Shown: positions 12,523-24,686 of the stretch, in pieces
Position numbering within the stretch: position 1 is the stretch's first letter
Layout of the letters: the number at the start of each line of letters is the position of its first letter
NCBI GenBank assembly: GCA_947683625.1
Contig: CANTUR010000660.1
Coordinates: 248,001 to 312,000 of the forward strand
Direction of reading: 5' to 3'
Length of the DNA: 64,000 nucleotides
DNA from: Mallotus nudiflorus
Taxonomy: Eukaryota > Streptophyta > Magnoliopsida > Malpighiales > Euphorbiaceae
The notes under the pieces: generated by a model
The model's database searches: none
The model's input: only the letters and a program-made list of their open reading frames with translations
Told to the model about the DNA's origin: nothing
Translations under genes and position numbers: made by a program

Positions 12523-12538
12523 GTGGCTTTGATACCAC
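12523..12538 (-). promoter_or_regulatory. Copia-1 primer-binding site (initiator tRNA-Met)
   Basis: The minus strand reads GTGGTATCAAAGCCAC beside the LTR end. TGGTATCAGAGC is the usual complement of plant initiator tRNA-Met, here with one A for G. Start of minus-strand DNA synthesis. Confidence 0.88.
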
Positions 12539-14004
12539 TGTTGGGCTTCATGATTTAAAAACATAGTGGAAATTGAAAAACTTTTAATTACAAACCCTAA
12601 CTCGGATTTAAGTAATTCAATTAATTGATTTAAAACTAGGGTTTTCAAATCTTACCACAAATGCAGAAGAGGCAAGATTTTTGAAAGGTAATGAGGAGGT
12701 TCCCTCTAGTGACACCTTACCTTAAGCTTTTGATTTTGGTAGTTCGGATTAAGACGTCTCCAAAAGAATTCGTCCTCCACAAGCGTCCACATGAACAACC
12801 TTTGATTAAAATAAAAAACTTTACGTGCTAGCACTTCTCTTGATTTCTCATAATCAAGAATAAAAAACACTTTATGTTCTAGTTTTTCTAAGAGGAGAAA
12901 AATGAATTTTTGGTGGTTAATGATTGAGTTAGTGAAACCAAAACAACTTTTTGGTAATTTCTCAATTATTACTATTATGATTTTATTTAAAATTAATTCA
13001 GAAATAATATTCTATTTATTTAAGATAACTTTTCCCTTAAATAAATAAACTATTTATTTATTTCCACAGAGCATATTTGGGCTTTTCAAACCCATATCCA
13101 TTTTAAGGCATGTTCTAAGTGTGTGACCCTATAGGTTCACATGACGTTAGCAGTGGGCCTTAAATCTCTATTTAGGCCTACAAGTCATAAGTAGCCTCTA
13201 GCAAGACATTATGACTACCCAAGTCATGTGAAGTCAATAATCTGACATACCTAATTTATAATAAATATTGTATCCCTTTCTGACATGATATCTTGATTGA
13301 ATATAAGGCATAATTTCTGTCATCCTTATATAATTCATTCATATTATTTCTTGATTCTAAGTAGACTGAGAATGATAACTCTTTATCAATTCACTTTAGC
13401 ATGGCCATGCATTTTCCTCAATCTATCTTATCAAGGGGCCAATAAATATCTTACTCAAATTAAATAAAGGACAAATTCCTTCTCAATCACTTACATTCCT
13501 CACATAACTCATTTCATATCCAACAACAATCTATTTAATCATTATGTTAAACACAATGTTAGATTGTGTCAAAATATATAATAGTTATATAGAAATCCAT
13601 AATGATTTCAAGGTCAAAGGACTAAATTGATATTATTATGATGAGAATTACTTATAAAAATTATCTATGTAGTATTCTAATGATGGGTCAAGCCAATACA
13701 TTATTTCCCAAGTAAGTACATATGAGTTAACTTAATATCTCATTTTCTTGATCAGTAAAACATAATTATCAATCAACATCATACTAGTCATTACATATTG
13801 TTACGACTAGGGATAATTTGAATAGAACTCATATTTAATCTAAGGGTTTTACTATCAAGTCACATACTTGATGACCTTAGTAAGAATTGACTATTCAAGT
13901 AATTATCATAACCCAAAATGATAATGAAAAATGCGTCTTTATTAAATAAAATGATAAAGTCAAAACATGGTAATAAATGATTGACCTAGTGCATATCACT
14001 AACA
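12539..14004 (-). repeat. Copia-1 5' LTR
   Basis: TGTTGGG start and CACTAACA end in plus orientation; matches 5,421-6,893. It is the promoter-bearing LTR of the element in minus orientation. No precise TATA call is made. Confidence 0.93.
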
Positions 14005-14009
14005 CTCCA
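14005..14009. repeat. Right target-site copy of copia-1 (CTCCA)
   Basis: Directly follows the LTR; Athila gag sequence resumes here. Equals the undisturbed target in Athila-2. Confidence 0.75.
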
Positions 14010-14400
14010 TTTATTTTGAAGATTGAATAATACTCCAAAAATTGAGTTATATGACCAATTGGATCCTTATTTGGAAATCCACTAAACTGTGAGTTCTGAA
14101 TCATCTGGATCATGGTGGGTTTAATTTTAGAATTATTTACTGCTACTACCAGCCTCATAATTGGAGTTTGATCACCTTGAACATTAGGACTCATAAAATC
14201 CTTCATAGTTCTCTGCCCATTCTAGCCATTTTGCCCATTATGTCTGTTCTAAGGTGGATCTCTTGTGTCTTTATTCCTTATGTTCATTCTACCTCTGTTC
14301 TGTCTTCTCCTTCTATGAACAGTTCTTTCAAGCTCTAAGTCAAGTGGTATTAAATGGGCTCCTTGTTTAGTTGCACCACATGTTGTGTGCATACACTAAC
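14010..14400 (-). pseudogene. Athila-1 gag, N-terminal part (right of copia-1)
   Basis: The minus strand begins with a basic segment (LIPLDLELERTVHR-like, near 14,300-14,370). It then reads DFMSPNVQGDQTPIMRLVVA, an NNSKIKPTMIQMIQNSQFSG motif and a GHITQFLEYYSIFKINGV motif that runs into the copia-1 insertion at 14,009. The same motifs occur in Athila-2 at 44,985-45,400. This is the head of Athila Gag. The start codon is not certain because the first part has stops in both copies. Confidence 0.82.
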
Positions 14401-14498
14401 ACAAGTTCCTATAAAAACCACACAATATCACTTTTCAAATTAAAAAGAAAATCTAAATCAAACAACATAAAATTCTTAATAATATCAATCTTGATGAT

Positions 14499-14516
14499 CC
14501 TTGGCAATGGCACAAA
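14499..14516 (-). promoter_or_regulatory. Athila-1 primer-binding site (tRNA-Asp type)
   Basis: The minus strand reads TTTTGTGCCATTGCCAAGGA, a one-base-shorter and mutated form of the Athila primer site TGGCGCCGTTGCCGGGGA. It sits between the LTR end and gag as expected. Confidence 0.65.
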
Positions 14517-14520
14517 AAAC

Positions 14521-15864
14521 TTAATGGTGTTTCTATAAGTATACAGATTCATACAAGTAGTAATTAAATATTGATCTCATAGAGATTACAGATTGACTAT
14601 TGTAATAATAATTATATAGGTTTGTTTAAATAATGAAAAAGGATATTTAAAATTAAACTAAATTAAACTAAAATAAAACATAAGAATTTGAATGAAATAA
14701 TAATCAATTTAAAGTGCTAGGGTTCTTATTACCAATTCAATCCTTACTAAGGATCAATTAACTCTTAAGCCAAACCTAAACTTTAATCCAATTTGAGGGT
14801 ATGCAAAAAACCATAGACATTCCTCCTAGACAACTTCTATAACTAACCAAGTAATTTGACATCCCTAGATTTATAGCTCTCACATACTAAGTGTTTGGTT
14901 AACCCAATTTAAGCACCAACCCGTAATCAATATTAGTCACTTAAATGTCTCTAAACTAAGAAAGCACAAAATAGGTTATTGCCGTAATCCAATTCAACCT
15001 ATCTATCATTTCAGTTTTATTGTATGAATTCAATCAAAGGTTGATCAATCCTATAAAGACATTAAGTTCAACAACAACTAAAGGATTTAAATTAATGGCT
15101 TAGGTTTAATTACAAACATCACATTGTTGAATTGTAATAAGAACCCTAATAAATAATTAAGCTACCCATGTTAATCATAAAAGAAAGAGATGAAGAAATA
15201 AAGAAAATAGACATCATTATTAATCCAAAATATGAATGAACAATATCTAAAATCACAAAAGAAACCCCATGGAATAACAACTTATTAATCTTCAATTCTC
15301 TTGTTAAATCTTCAAAATAATCATGAACAAGCCAAACACCCTTCTTCTCTAAAATTGATAAAAGAAGAATGTAATATGAAAAATAGAAAAATGACCTAAT
15401 CTCCTCCTCTCCTTTTGTTTATGGAGGCTACACATATATATAAAACCCTATCCTCCAGCCTTAGGTTATTGTCTTGTGAAATCCCCTTCATGTCTCTCAT
15501 ACTTTAGTATTTAAATTGAAGTTCATATTGCCATAAGTAGGTTATGCAGCCATGCAAATTTTTTGCATGACCATGCACAACCTTTTTCTTCTAAAAATAA
15601 GCTCTTTTAGCTTTAATTGCTCCTTTGACTCTTCTAGGATGTCCATGACTCCCATGCAACTTTCCTCCACTATTTTTTAACTTCCTAAATCCACAAAATT
15701 AACTAAAAATAAACTAAATAATACTAGAAATAAATAAACACGCAAATCATGCAATAAGTACTTAACTAAGTAAAAATTGAACATGAAGCACACAAATGCC
15801 ACTAAAAAGACATTTAATCCTAACACATTGAGTGCTTAAAATAATGCAATTCTTGCACTAATTA
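14521..15864 (-). repeat. Athila-1 5' LTR
   Basis: Homologous in reverse to the Athila-2 LTR at 43,549-44,838. Shared parts include the end near ACACCATTA/ACACCATCA, the block with GGTTATTGCC near 14,975, the ATTCAACCTATCTATC-like block, and the outer end with TAACACATTGAGTGC and ATAATGCAATTCTTGCAC. Terminal TG/CA are blurred by mutation, so edges are good to a few bases. Confidence 0.82.
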
Positions 15865-15865
15865 T

Positions 15866-16560
15866 TAATCCTCGTAGATCCTCTAGAAATACATTTTCAA
15901 ATTCATTCACCTTTGGTAATTTTTTCAATGTTGTACCCTCCTTCCTTTCTTTTACAACAGAAGCCAAATATGCTTCACACCTTTTTCTTAAATATTTCAT
16001 AGCCATCATTGCCTATATAATCCTTATATTTATCTTCCTAATTTCTCCTATGAACTTTACCTTTTCAAATTCTACCTATCTTGTATAACAATTTACTTTT
16101 GCTCGGTAATGACTTAACCCATCCTTTTTAAGTATAGAATTAAATTCATTAATGGATAAAGGTATGAAATTCCATCTCATTTCACCCTTACCAATATTCA
16201 TGAATATTTTGTTATAGACCATCTCACAGACTAAATATATCCCTATTGGTATGCTTACAACCATAGGTTCACTTAAATCATTTATTCCTAATTCATCATA
16301 AGTCATAAAATTTTATGATATAAATTAAAATGTAGCACATGGATCAAATAATATACGTGTTGGCTTACCATTTATATAAGCAGTACCCATAATCACATAT
16401 GGTGAATTCTCCACCTTATGTTGTGTGACATCAAAAGCTCTAGCTTGCTGCCCACCACTCATTACACCACCTCACCTTATAGATTGATTTTGGGATAGTC
16501 CTACCACCATACTCGCCTCATTATGTATAACAGCATGTCTTGCTAGATTTAGTGGCTGAC
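15866..16560 (-). pseudogene. Chromovirus protease and start of reverse transcriptase
   Basis: The protease lead-in and active site read near 16,330-16,420 (GKPTRILFDPCATF). Relatives have LFDSGATHSF, so Ser-Gly became Pro-Cys and a stop replaces the next residue. Then 16,076-16,306 gives MVVSIPIGIYLVCEMVYNKI and, further on, PLSINEFNSILKKDGLSHY, the conserved link that in relatives reads ILGMDWLS. The region 15,870-16,030 reads CEAYLASVVKERKE and EFENVFLEDLRGL, the motif that opens the reverse transcriptase (family: FPDVFPEDLPGLPP). The Athila-1 LTR follows directly. Confidence 0.82.
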
Positions 16561-17906
16561 TATTTCTCCTATTATGAGGAGCATTATATGCTTGCATAAA
16601 TCGTTCTCCTGATTGTATGTTCACACAATCCCTAGCATAATGCCCAACTTCATTACAAATATAACACCTAATCTTATTTTGGTTACACCTTTCTATATGA
16701 TTTTTCTTACATGTGTTGCACGAGGTAAATTAACCTTACTTGTTTGACCATTCCTAGTATTGGTTTGTCTAAATGGATCCATTGGTTGTCTCACTACAAC
16801 TTGGTTTCCTTAGGGTCTATTACTACCTCTAATCCCCACATTGCCTCTAGAGTATAGAGTGAAACATGATTTTTTATCTCTGCCCCTCATCCCTGATGAT
16901 GGTCCAGCTTATTAGTAGGATCTAATTTGGGTTAAGGCATTTGATTCCTTGTTGAGTTTTTCTTACTCTATAACCTTCTCAACCCATCCTCTAAATGTTG
17001 TTCCAATATACATATTCAATTGACCTCTTAGAGGGATATGCAACCCTTTATAAATTTTTTTCACTTTTTGCCTTTTTAGTAAGGTAAATATCCCTTGTAT
17101 ACTCATATAGATCCTTAAATTTATAAATATATTCCCTAACAGACAATGGCCCTTATACCAAATTAATAAACAAGGCCACTTTCTCCTTTCGATAGGTCTC
17201 TATCAAATATTCGTTATGAAATTCTTCCTAAAATATTTGCTAAGTTAAGGCCACACCAAATAAATTCCTAATCTTGGTCAACCAATCATCTGCCCTATCA
17301 AACATAAAAACATAATCATTGCCTATCTTCTCCTCATCACTTAACAATAACATTGTAAATGGTTTTTTCTATAGTTTTTATCCACTTATCAGCTTGACTA
17401 GGTTCAAATGTACCATAAAAATCATATGCTCCACACTTTTTGGCATGTTCGATCACATCTCCAAGCCTTTTGTATTTCTTTTTATCTTTTTCAGACATTA
17501 TTGTGGCCACAATGCATTCTAATTTCATAGTATCAATATGCATCACTAGCGGGGTAGGAAAGTTAGCCACTTTCATTTGTACCAGTAGTGGTGGAGGCTG
17601 GTGGTTGCACGCTATTCTCAGTACATTAAAATTAAGCATCGAAGTTATTGATGCAGAACTACCTTGATCACTACCAATTTGAGATTGTTGTGCAACATTT
17701 ATCTCATTGCCACTAGAAGCCAATGATGGAGGTGATTCTTATGATGGAACATGACTCTTACTTGAGCCTTCTGCCTAAGTTACTAGCCCTGTTCTATCCA
17801 CCTGGGCACCTTGACCTCTACCTCTTCCTCTTCCTCCACCTTTACCTTTGCCCCTACCTCTACCTCTACCTCGGTCACCTATCAAGTCACCTCTAGTTTT
17901 TGTCAT
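16561..17906 (-). pseudogene. Chromovirus gag with intact CCHC zinc knuckle
   Basis: The start is taken at 17,904-17,906 (MTKTRGDLIGDRGRGRGRG), giving an arginine/glycine-rich head. The frame continues through 17,337-17,723 to YGTFEPSQADKWIKTIEKTI, which matches the head of the retrotransposon Gag domain. The domain goes on in other frames (GPLSVREYIYKFKDLYEY near 17,120). The zinc knuckle CYICNEVGHYARDC near 16,630-16,680 keeps all four ligands, unlike those of copia-1 and the SIRE-like element. A second Cys-rich piece (CNTCKKNHIERC) precedes it. Gag packages element RNA. Confidence 0.82.
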
Positions 17907-18051
17907 CTTCCTAAAATCCAAAAATTTAAAATTTGGTAATTTATTAGACTAAAGTTTTTTTTAATAACTAATATCCACTAAAAGAAGTATCCCTAAATTT
18001 TTTTAGCAAAATTCATCCAACGTAAACTTTATACTTTAAGCTATCAAACTT

Positions 18052-18066
18052 GTGCTCTAATACCAA
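18052..18066 (-). promoter_or_regulatory. Chromovirus primer-binding site (initiator tRNA-Met)
   Basis: Minus-strand TTGGTATTAGAGCAC, next to the LTR end. One T for C against TGGTATCAGAGC. Confidence 0.8.
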
Positions 18067-19646
18067 TAATGTGACACCCGTCTCCACTAGTACATTTATT
18101 TAGGTGATTATTAATCCCCAATCACCTAACTAGAGTATTAGTGCAGAGAGGCACCACTTTTAAAAGGACCTTAGGAAACCTTTATTATGCTACCATAATT
18201 TTCTTTAAGGTAGCAATTTAAATAAATATCACTAAAGATCATCTCTAAAATTTTTAAAAGTAGATGGCATGAAAAATGAAACTGTTGACTTGCACCAAAC
18301 ATACATATATATGTCATAACCACAAACTAGTAGATTAGTTCTAAGATTCAAGTATAAGGTTACACAAAATTATATACAAAAATTTACATTCAAAATATAT
18401 GTAACCTACTTGTACCACTAACCCTAAAGAGAAAAGGGTTACAAGATACTACTCATTTATATATACATTTATACGCCAAACGAAAATAAGTAAATATCCT
18501 ATACATCCCTTACACCCTAACCTATTAGAGTTTTAATATATACATTAAGAGGGTATGTCAAGCAAAAAGATCCTAAAAGTTAGAATTGAATAGTCACTTT
18601 AGTCCTCTATAAGGACTATAGTGATATTCACATCAAACGCTATCTCATAAAATACACGGATCATAATGCACATGTGCTTTCCATGATGCTCTTGGATGGT
18701 ATGCACCTGGAAAGGGACAATTGGCTCTACCTTGACTCTCCAGTCTAAATCTATAGCTACATCATGCCTTAAAGAATACTTAACCTTTGTTTCATCCTCT
18801 CTGACCTTTGGGGTCATGATCATCCAATCATACGTCATAACAAACTACACACACAAGCAATAACATAAGTTATATGTTCAACTTGGAAAAGAAAGTAATG
18901 TGAGGTGTGAGTATTTTATAAAGAAAATACCCAATGAATGACTAAATACAATAAAAAATTTGAATCAAAATAAAAAGGATGTGAAGGGATGTACAATAAG
19001 TAAATAAAACTAAATAAAAAAATCAAATTAACTAGATATAACATAGATTATTCTACAATAGACTATTAGTAATTCCATTTAAATTTTTTACCTACCCATT
19101 GAATAAAATTTGTCTATTCTTAATTACAAAATTCTCATGCTCCAAACTTTAAAGATTTGTGATTTTTTGTGTACATAATTATTTTAATAAAACACACATT
19201 TTAGTGTTTTAGGATACTATTCCATAGTCTCAAGTATATAATTCTCAGAGTGGAAATGCACAACTTATTAATTCATAGGATTATAGGTTAATATCAATAT
19301 GGCGGGTACCATTCAGTACATTGAGGGTTCATCACATTTGTATGCATACAAATAATACCACTTGAATTCGCCACAACAGCATATTGAATCTTAAGTGTTG
19401 TCCATAAAATAGTTATCACAATAATTGGCCAACGTATTTCTCAACTTTCTTTAATTCATAAAGACATTGTATTTAAAAGTACAAATAAACTATTTAAATA
19501 ACACGAGCTGTTGTGTCCCTGATACAGTCTTACGTCTCATTAAACTCAGCTGTACCCTGGGCACATTCTTATTATAACCTTTCAAACTTTTATGTTGTGC
19601 TCAATTATACATAATTTCACATCATTTTAGTTCCTTCCTTTTTAGT

Positions 19647-19796
<150 letters not shown>

Positions 19797-19903
19797 TTCA
19801 ATATAGCTAATTTTCCCTAAGGATTAATGTCAAAAGGTCAATTTTAAACTAGTTAATGAGATTTAAATATAAACATCTATATTTCAAATTGAGTGTAAAT
19901 TAT

Positions 19904-19952
19904 ACACACACACACACATACACACACATACACACACATACACACACACACC
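19904..19952. repeat. (AC)n tract interrupted by regular AT units
   Basis: ACACACACAT-type units repeated at ten-base spacing. Confidence 0.95.
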
Positions 19953-20636
19953 TTTAGTCGTTCAACTGTGGCCATTACTTTTTTTTCGTTAACTTGTGTG
20001 AATTATAAAGGGGATTAATTCAAACTTTAAGTTTCAATTGTTCCATTCTTCTAGTTTGTAGAAGTGGTAATATAGCACTTCAAGCCATTCAAATTATATA
20101 TTGAATTCTCTAAGTTCTTGAAATTCACCAGGCAAAAAATAAGTAATGAATCAGATTTCAACAAAGATTCTTCACAATAACCACCTTACAAGAAATTGAT
20201 AAGAACCCAAAGAAATTAATATGTGAGAATTTAACCTATATTGCAAGCCTAAAATTTAGTTTACTCAACATGTATTTTTTCAATAAAAAAAAGAATTTGT
20301 AGCCTAATAATTCATATAAAGGGAATCTAACCAATCCAAAATAGAAGTCCCTCACCCAACTAAAAGATGTTGATTTCAATAAAATTTAGAAATTAATCTA
20401 AAGGAAGAGAAAGAAGAGTTCCACTCACCTCCTTGGCATTTCCTTCTCCTCTCCTTTGTTCATTTTTTTTACATGATAAACATCAATTGTAGATTTTTAT
20501 CTGCCAATAAATGGATAACTATTACCACCCAATACCATAAAATAGTGACACCTAGAATACTTATTATTTTTTATATTTTTTAATCCTCTAATTAGTTTAA
20601 TTAATTAATTAATTATGCTTGGTCCCCAAGTTTTAA

Positions 20637-20769
<133 letters not shown>

Positions 20770-20911
20770 TATTTGATTGCAAATAATTTCTAGCCCCCTT
20801 CTATATCTAGCATTACTATATTATATAGATAAATATTTATTTATTATTCATTAATTTAATTTAATTTATTAACACATAATTTTAAGGTTAATTCTGAGTA
20901 TGGATGTGACA

Positions 20912-23258
20912 CTTAGAATGGAATATAGTAGAATACAATAAAGCAAAGTTGACATTTATGATATTACAAATTCCTTTAATTGTAGAAGTTTTTTTTTTTT
21001 TGCTAATATATTCTCTTTAATTATTTTAGTGAAATTATCTTAAACTAAAACTAAAAGAGTGTGAACAATTTTCAAAGTTCTTTAATGGGTTTAACCAAAA
21101 AACAAAAAATAATTATTTTGAAGAAATTAATGAGAGAGTGTGGGTAGGTTTTTTGCCATCTCTATTATCATGCATATATATGTATATATATAGTCAACTG
21201 GGCAATTAGGTCTTCTCTTCTCCGCAAGTTCATCTTGACGAATGATCCAAAAGCACAAGTTATCTTCAAACCAACCTAACACCTCGACCAATAAATCCTT
21301 GCAAAATATGACTTGAATTTCATTAATTTCTTACAACCAAACCAGGAACCTAGTATTAGGGGAAACAAAAAAAAGAACCTAGTATTGGGTACCAAAGTAA
21401 TAAAATTTTAAAAATAAAAAAATAAAGATAGGAAAATAGTGGAAATGAATACATATTCTCTCTAATTACCAGAATATGATGATGATGGTGGTAGATATAT
21501 GGGCTCTCTTTAAAAGGGGATTTGAATTGTCTATTGATTTCTTTTTTTATTATTATTTAAACATTTGAATTGACTCAAGTGAAATTTTAAAAGAACAAGA
21601 TGGGTGAGATATCTTGCGATTTCAGCAACAGGGGGCACAATGTTTGTTGCGAGAGGCAACAGTGGTTACTCCAGAGGAGAGGTAGCATTGATTCTGTTTG
21701 CTAGGAGAGAAGGGGCAGTGTTGTTCTATTCCCTAGGAGAGGAGAGGCCGTGTAACACCTAGGTTATGGTAGAAGAGAAGGAGAAGGAAGTTGAAGATTA
21801 GAAAAAAGATGGAAGAGGAGAAAGAGAAGGAAAAAAATGGCAAAAAGGTATTCAATTTCTTTTTGCCAAATGAAAAAGAACGCAACCAAATGAAAGGATT
21901 GGGAGGAGGAAGAACAAGATGAGAGGATTAAGAAGAATGCAAAAAAGAAAAAAAAAAGACGGAAGAAACAAAAGGACACGTGTAATTTTAATAAAGTTAG
22001 GGTATGCGTATAATATTTTAGAAAAAATGGTATTTTGCTAAAAATGAGATCCTAAGAAGGGGTATTTTTGTAAAGATCCCTTTTGTTTTATGTTTGCATG
22101 AATAACAATATGAATATTATTCACAATGATCAAAATAATTTTTTTATATTATTTATATCTAATGTTGTTTTTAGTTGTTGGCTCAGTTTCATCTCTATTC
22201 TCTTTAATTGTTTGGTTTAATAAGTTAATATTTGGTGTTGAATTTTTAGTTTTGGTTTAAAAAATTAAAACAGAAAAATGAGTTGGAAACCAAAAATAAA
22301 CTAAAAGGATACAAAAAAATGAATATGAAACCAAAAAAAAAAAACCTAAAGAATATAAGAAAATGAGTTGAAACCAAAAATCGGTTCAAAGAAAATAAAA
22401 AAAAAATAACTCAACTTCAACTATGGAATGTTTGGACATAAAATAAAGGTTGCATAAAAACAACAAACAAATAAAAAGAAACTCTGTGATACAATTACAG
22501 TGCCATTAATAAAATAAAAAGTATCAGAAAAACAAAAACAAAAATGATACCAAATTGAAACTAAAAAGTATCAAAAACTAAAAAAAAAAACCAAACAATA
22601 TCAAATTATACATGTAACATAAAATGGTAGTAACATCTTACGACTTAACAACACCAAAATACTTAAAAACATGTTCATTTTTAAAAAAAATTTCTATTAC
22701 AATATTTACAACTCATTTAACTCGAAAGAAAATGTTTAGCTTTAAGTCATAGTACATTTTTCATATCCTTTTGGTTTATTTTCAGTTTCTAAAACAATAA
22801 CAAAAGAAGATTTTAAGATATAGGCAAATTTGTGCTCCCTTTTATGTGGAGGAGGACTAACAAAATCATCTTCAACATCTTGTGAATATAAAATTAAATA
22901 AGAAACCAAAAAAAGAAACAAAAAATAAATTACAAAAAAACTAATAACAATATATATCACATCAACACCCTTCACATTCTAGCCACCAAGACCACTAGAA
23001 TGAGTAGAAATGGAAATAGAATCAACATTTTAACACCCTAATCAATAAAAAAAAAAATGTACAAGTAAACAAAACAAATTAAAAACAAAAAAGAATTTCA
23101 TAGAAAAATGCATGCTAGCCATCTTTTAACAAAATTGAATAAAAAATTATTTTAATGATACTACTAGATTTTTAACTATTTTATTTATAGGATTATATAA
23201 TTTTGTATTTATTTTGGTTTATTAGAATTTTAAAAATTAACATTTAGAAATAATGGTA
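20912..23258. other. Intergenic, no gene seen
   Basis: AT-rich with frequent stops in all frames. It contains a short direct repeat of GGAACCTAGTATTAGGG-like sequence at about 21,347 and 21,377. A purine-rich stretch lies at 21,640-21,970 (GAGAGGAGA, GAAGGAGAAGG runs). A-rich DNA with repeated ATGAGTTGAAACCAAAAAT-like words covers 22,270-22,620. Long frames here are simply the complement of purine runs. No recognisable transposon ends. Confidence 0.6.
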
Positions 23259-23760
23259 AATTTATTAAAAAGTAAAGAGAAAATAAAAATGAAAAAGAGA
23301 AATAAAAATAAAAAAGATATTGTATTTCAATATAAAATGTCAAAAAAATTACGAAATAAAATCCCAAAAAATATATATTAGCTAATGCTCCACTAGTATA
23401 AAAACATGAAAAAAAATTTTAGAAAATAAAAATTTTGAAAAAAAAGGAGAAAAGAAAAAAAGAGAAATAAAAAAATAATAAAGAGAAAATACAAACAAAA
23501 AAGAAAGGAAAGAGGAAAGAATAAAAAGAAAAAAAGAAAAAATAATAAGGAAAAAAGAGAAATAAAAAATAATAAGGAGAAAATAAAAAATAAAAAATAA
23601 AAAAGGTTGGAAAAAATAAATATATAACAAGAAAAAAGAAAAAAGAAAATTTAAAAAAAGAAAAAAAATGAATAAAGAAGGAAAACAATAAAAAAATAGA
23701 AATAAAAAATAAGGGCAAAAAATAAAGAATAAATAAATAAAGTACATTTTCTATTCAAAG
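23259..23760. repeat. Purine-rich, C-poor low-complexity tract
   Basis: About 500 bp composed almost only of A, G and T on the plus strand, dominated by AAAAAGAAAA and AATAAGGAGAAA words. Apparent minus-strand frames of Phe/Leu/Ser are products of this composition. Confidence 0.9.
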
Positions 23761-24240
23761 GAATAAAAAAAAAAAGTATCGTTAAATATATAAGCAAAGT
23801 ATGATTCATATACTTTCCTTGTAACTTTAATAATAGTTTTCTTGTTGTTTGTTATAATAACGTGTTTATGTGTGATCAATATTTAAAGAGTCAAGACATA
23901 GTCAGGTATTTATCAATTTGCAATATATGCCTTTTCACTACTTGGGGTAAAATACATGCATTTGATATATCATTTAATTTTGCAGGTTGAAAACTGGCAG
24001 AAATTACAGTTCCTGAACTCCTAATGGGGAGGGATAATTATGAAATATTGAGTGCCTGCATGAAGAACTATTTTACAGCCAAAGACAACATGTGGGACGA
24101 GGTTATTAAAGGAAGTGGCAATACTCCAGATTTTGAATACAAGGCCAGGAACAAGAAGAATTCAACAGCTTCACACGCCTTTCTAATTTCTTGCTGATCG
24201 GGTAATTGACACCTACCACCTGGCAGTTAAACAAATTAAG
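23745..24240 (+). pseudogene. Truncated duplicate of the ankyrin gene head
   Basis: This repeats the 5' region and first coding exon of the gene at 26,346. Shared parts: the upstream block with CAAAGGAATAAAA, CATATACTTTCCTTGTAACTT and TGTGATCAATATT, the 5' UTR exon ending GTCAG with donor GTATTT at 23,908, and the acceptor TTTTGCAG at 23,985. The exon then codes a Gag-like segment (ITVPELLMGRDNYEIL, then MKNYFTAKDNMWDEVIKGSG). The start codon is CTG at 23,994 instead of ATG, and a TGA at 24,195 falls where the intact copy has SCSPD. Downstream exons are missing. It is a dead partial duplication about 2.35 kb upstream of the parent. Confidence 0.85.
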
Positions 24241-24608
24241 GTATAAAATATTTAATTGAGTCCCTGTAATTTTATATTATATCTTATCAAGTTTTTATAA
24301 TTTTAGTTTCTAACTAACTGTATTCTTATTGTTTCAACATTTTTTTACTAGAATAATTCCATCTAAAAGTCATTAAAAATTTAAATCATTGTGTATTCTT
24401 CATCATCTTTTGTCTAATTTTTATAAAAATTTTATATTTATAATAAATAATTTTGAATGGAGAGAGATTCAGGGCACCATATTCATCTCAAGGATAAAAA
24501 AGACATATAAATTCATTGCTTTTTATTTTAGTTAACAACACTTTTTCGCCTGCTATAGCTGTTGGAGGATCATTACAGCATTATTGTTGGATATTTTACA
24601 TGCTTAGC

Positions 24609-24686
<78 letters not shown>

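Larger units (their letters stand above)
5421..14004 (-). mobile_element. Copia-1: full-length Ty1/copia LTR retrotransposon
   Basis: An 8.58-kb element on the minus strand with LTRs of 1,473 and 1,466 bp that start TGTT and end AACA. It has an initiator-tRNA-Met primer site next to the right-hand (5') LTR and a polypurine tract next to the left-hand (3') LTR. Coding order gag-PR-IN-RT-RH is that of Ty1/copia. Long LTRs, the 1.7-kb leader and Gag motifs such as KNLRTILRQERKEYILD suggest the Tork/TAR/Angela side of the superfamily; that lineage call is tentative. All open frames are broken by stops, but the protein is much better preserved than in the two Athila copies, consistent with being the youngest layer of the left nest. 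Confidence 0.93.
1..15864 (-). mobile_element. Athila-1: decayed Athila-type Ty3 LTR retrotransposon, interrupted by copia-1
   Basis: Read on the minus strand from right to left the element shows a 5' LTR (14,521-15,864), a tRNA-Asp-type primer site, gag, protease, reverse transcriptase, RNase H and integrase. It leaves the window at the left edge before its 3' LTR. The order PR-RT-RH-IN is that of Ty3/gypsy. The primer site, the gag motifs and close likeness to Athila-2 at 43,549-64,000 put it in the Athila group. Copia-1 (5,421-14,004) splits its gag. It is itself inserted in a chromovirus, whose reverse-transcriptase start resumes just right of 15,864. Stops and frameshifts occur in every domain, so it cannot move by itself. 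The exact outer LTR edge and its target duplication were not resolved because the left end lies outside the window. Confidence 0.85.

Noticed and set aside
18599..18838. 79-codon minus frame of normal amino-acid composition inside the chromovirus LTR
   Set aside because: LTRs of this clade are not known to code protein, no family is recognised, and no supporting start context or second copy is available in the window.
23382..23747. 121- and 99-codon minus frames rich in Phe, Leu and Ser
   Set aside because: They are the complement of a purine-rich, C-poor low-complexity tract; two overlapping frames stay open for the same reason.
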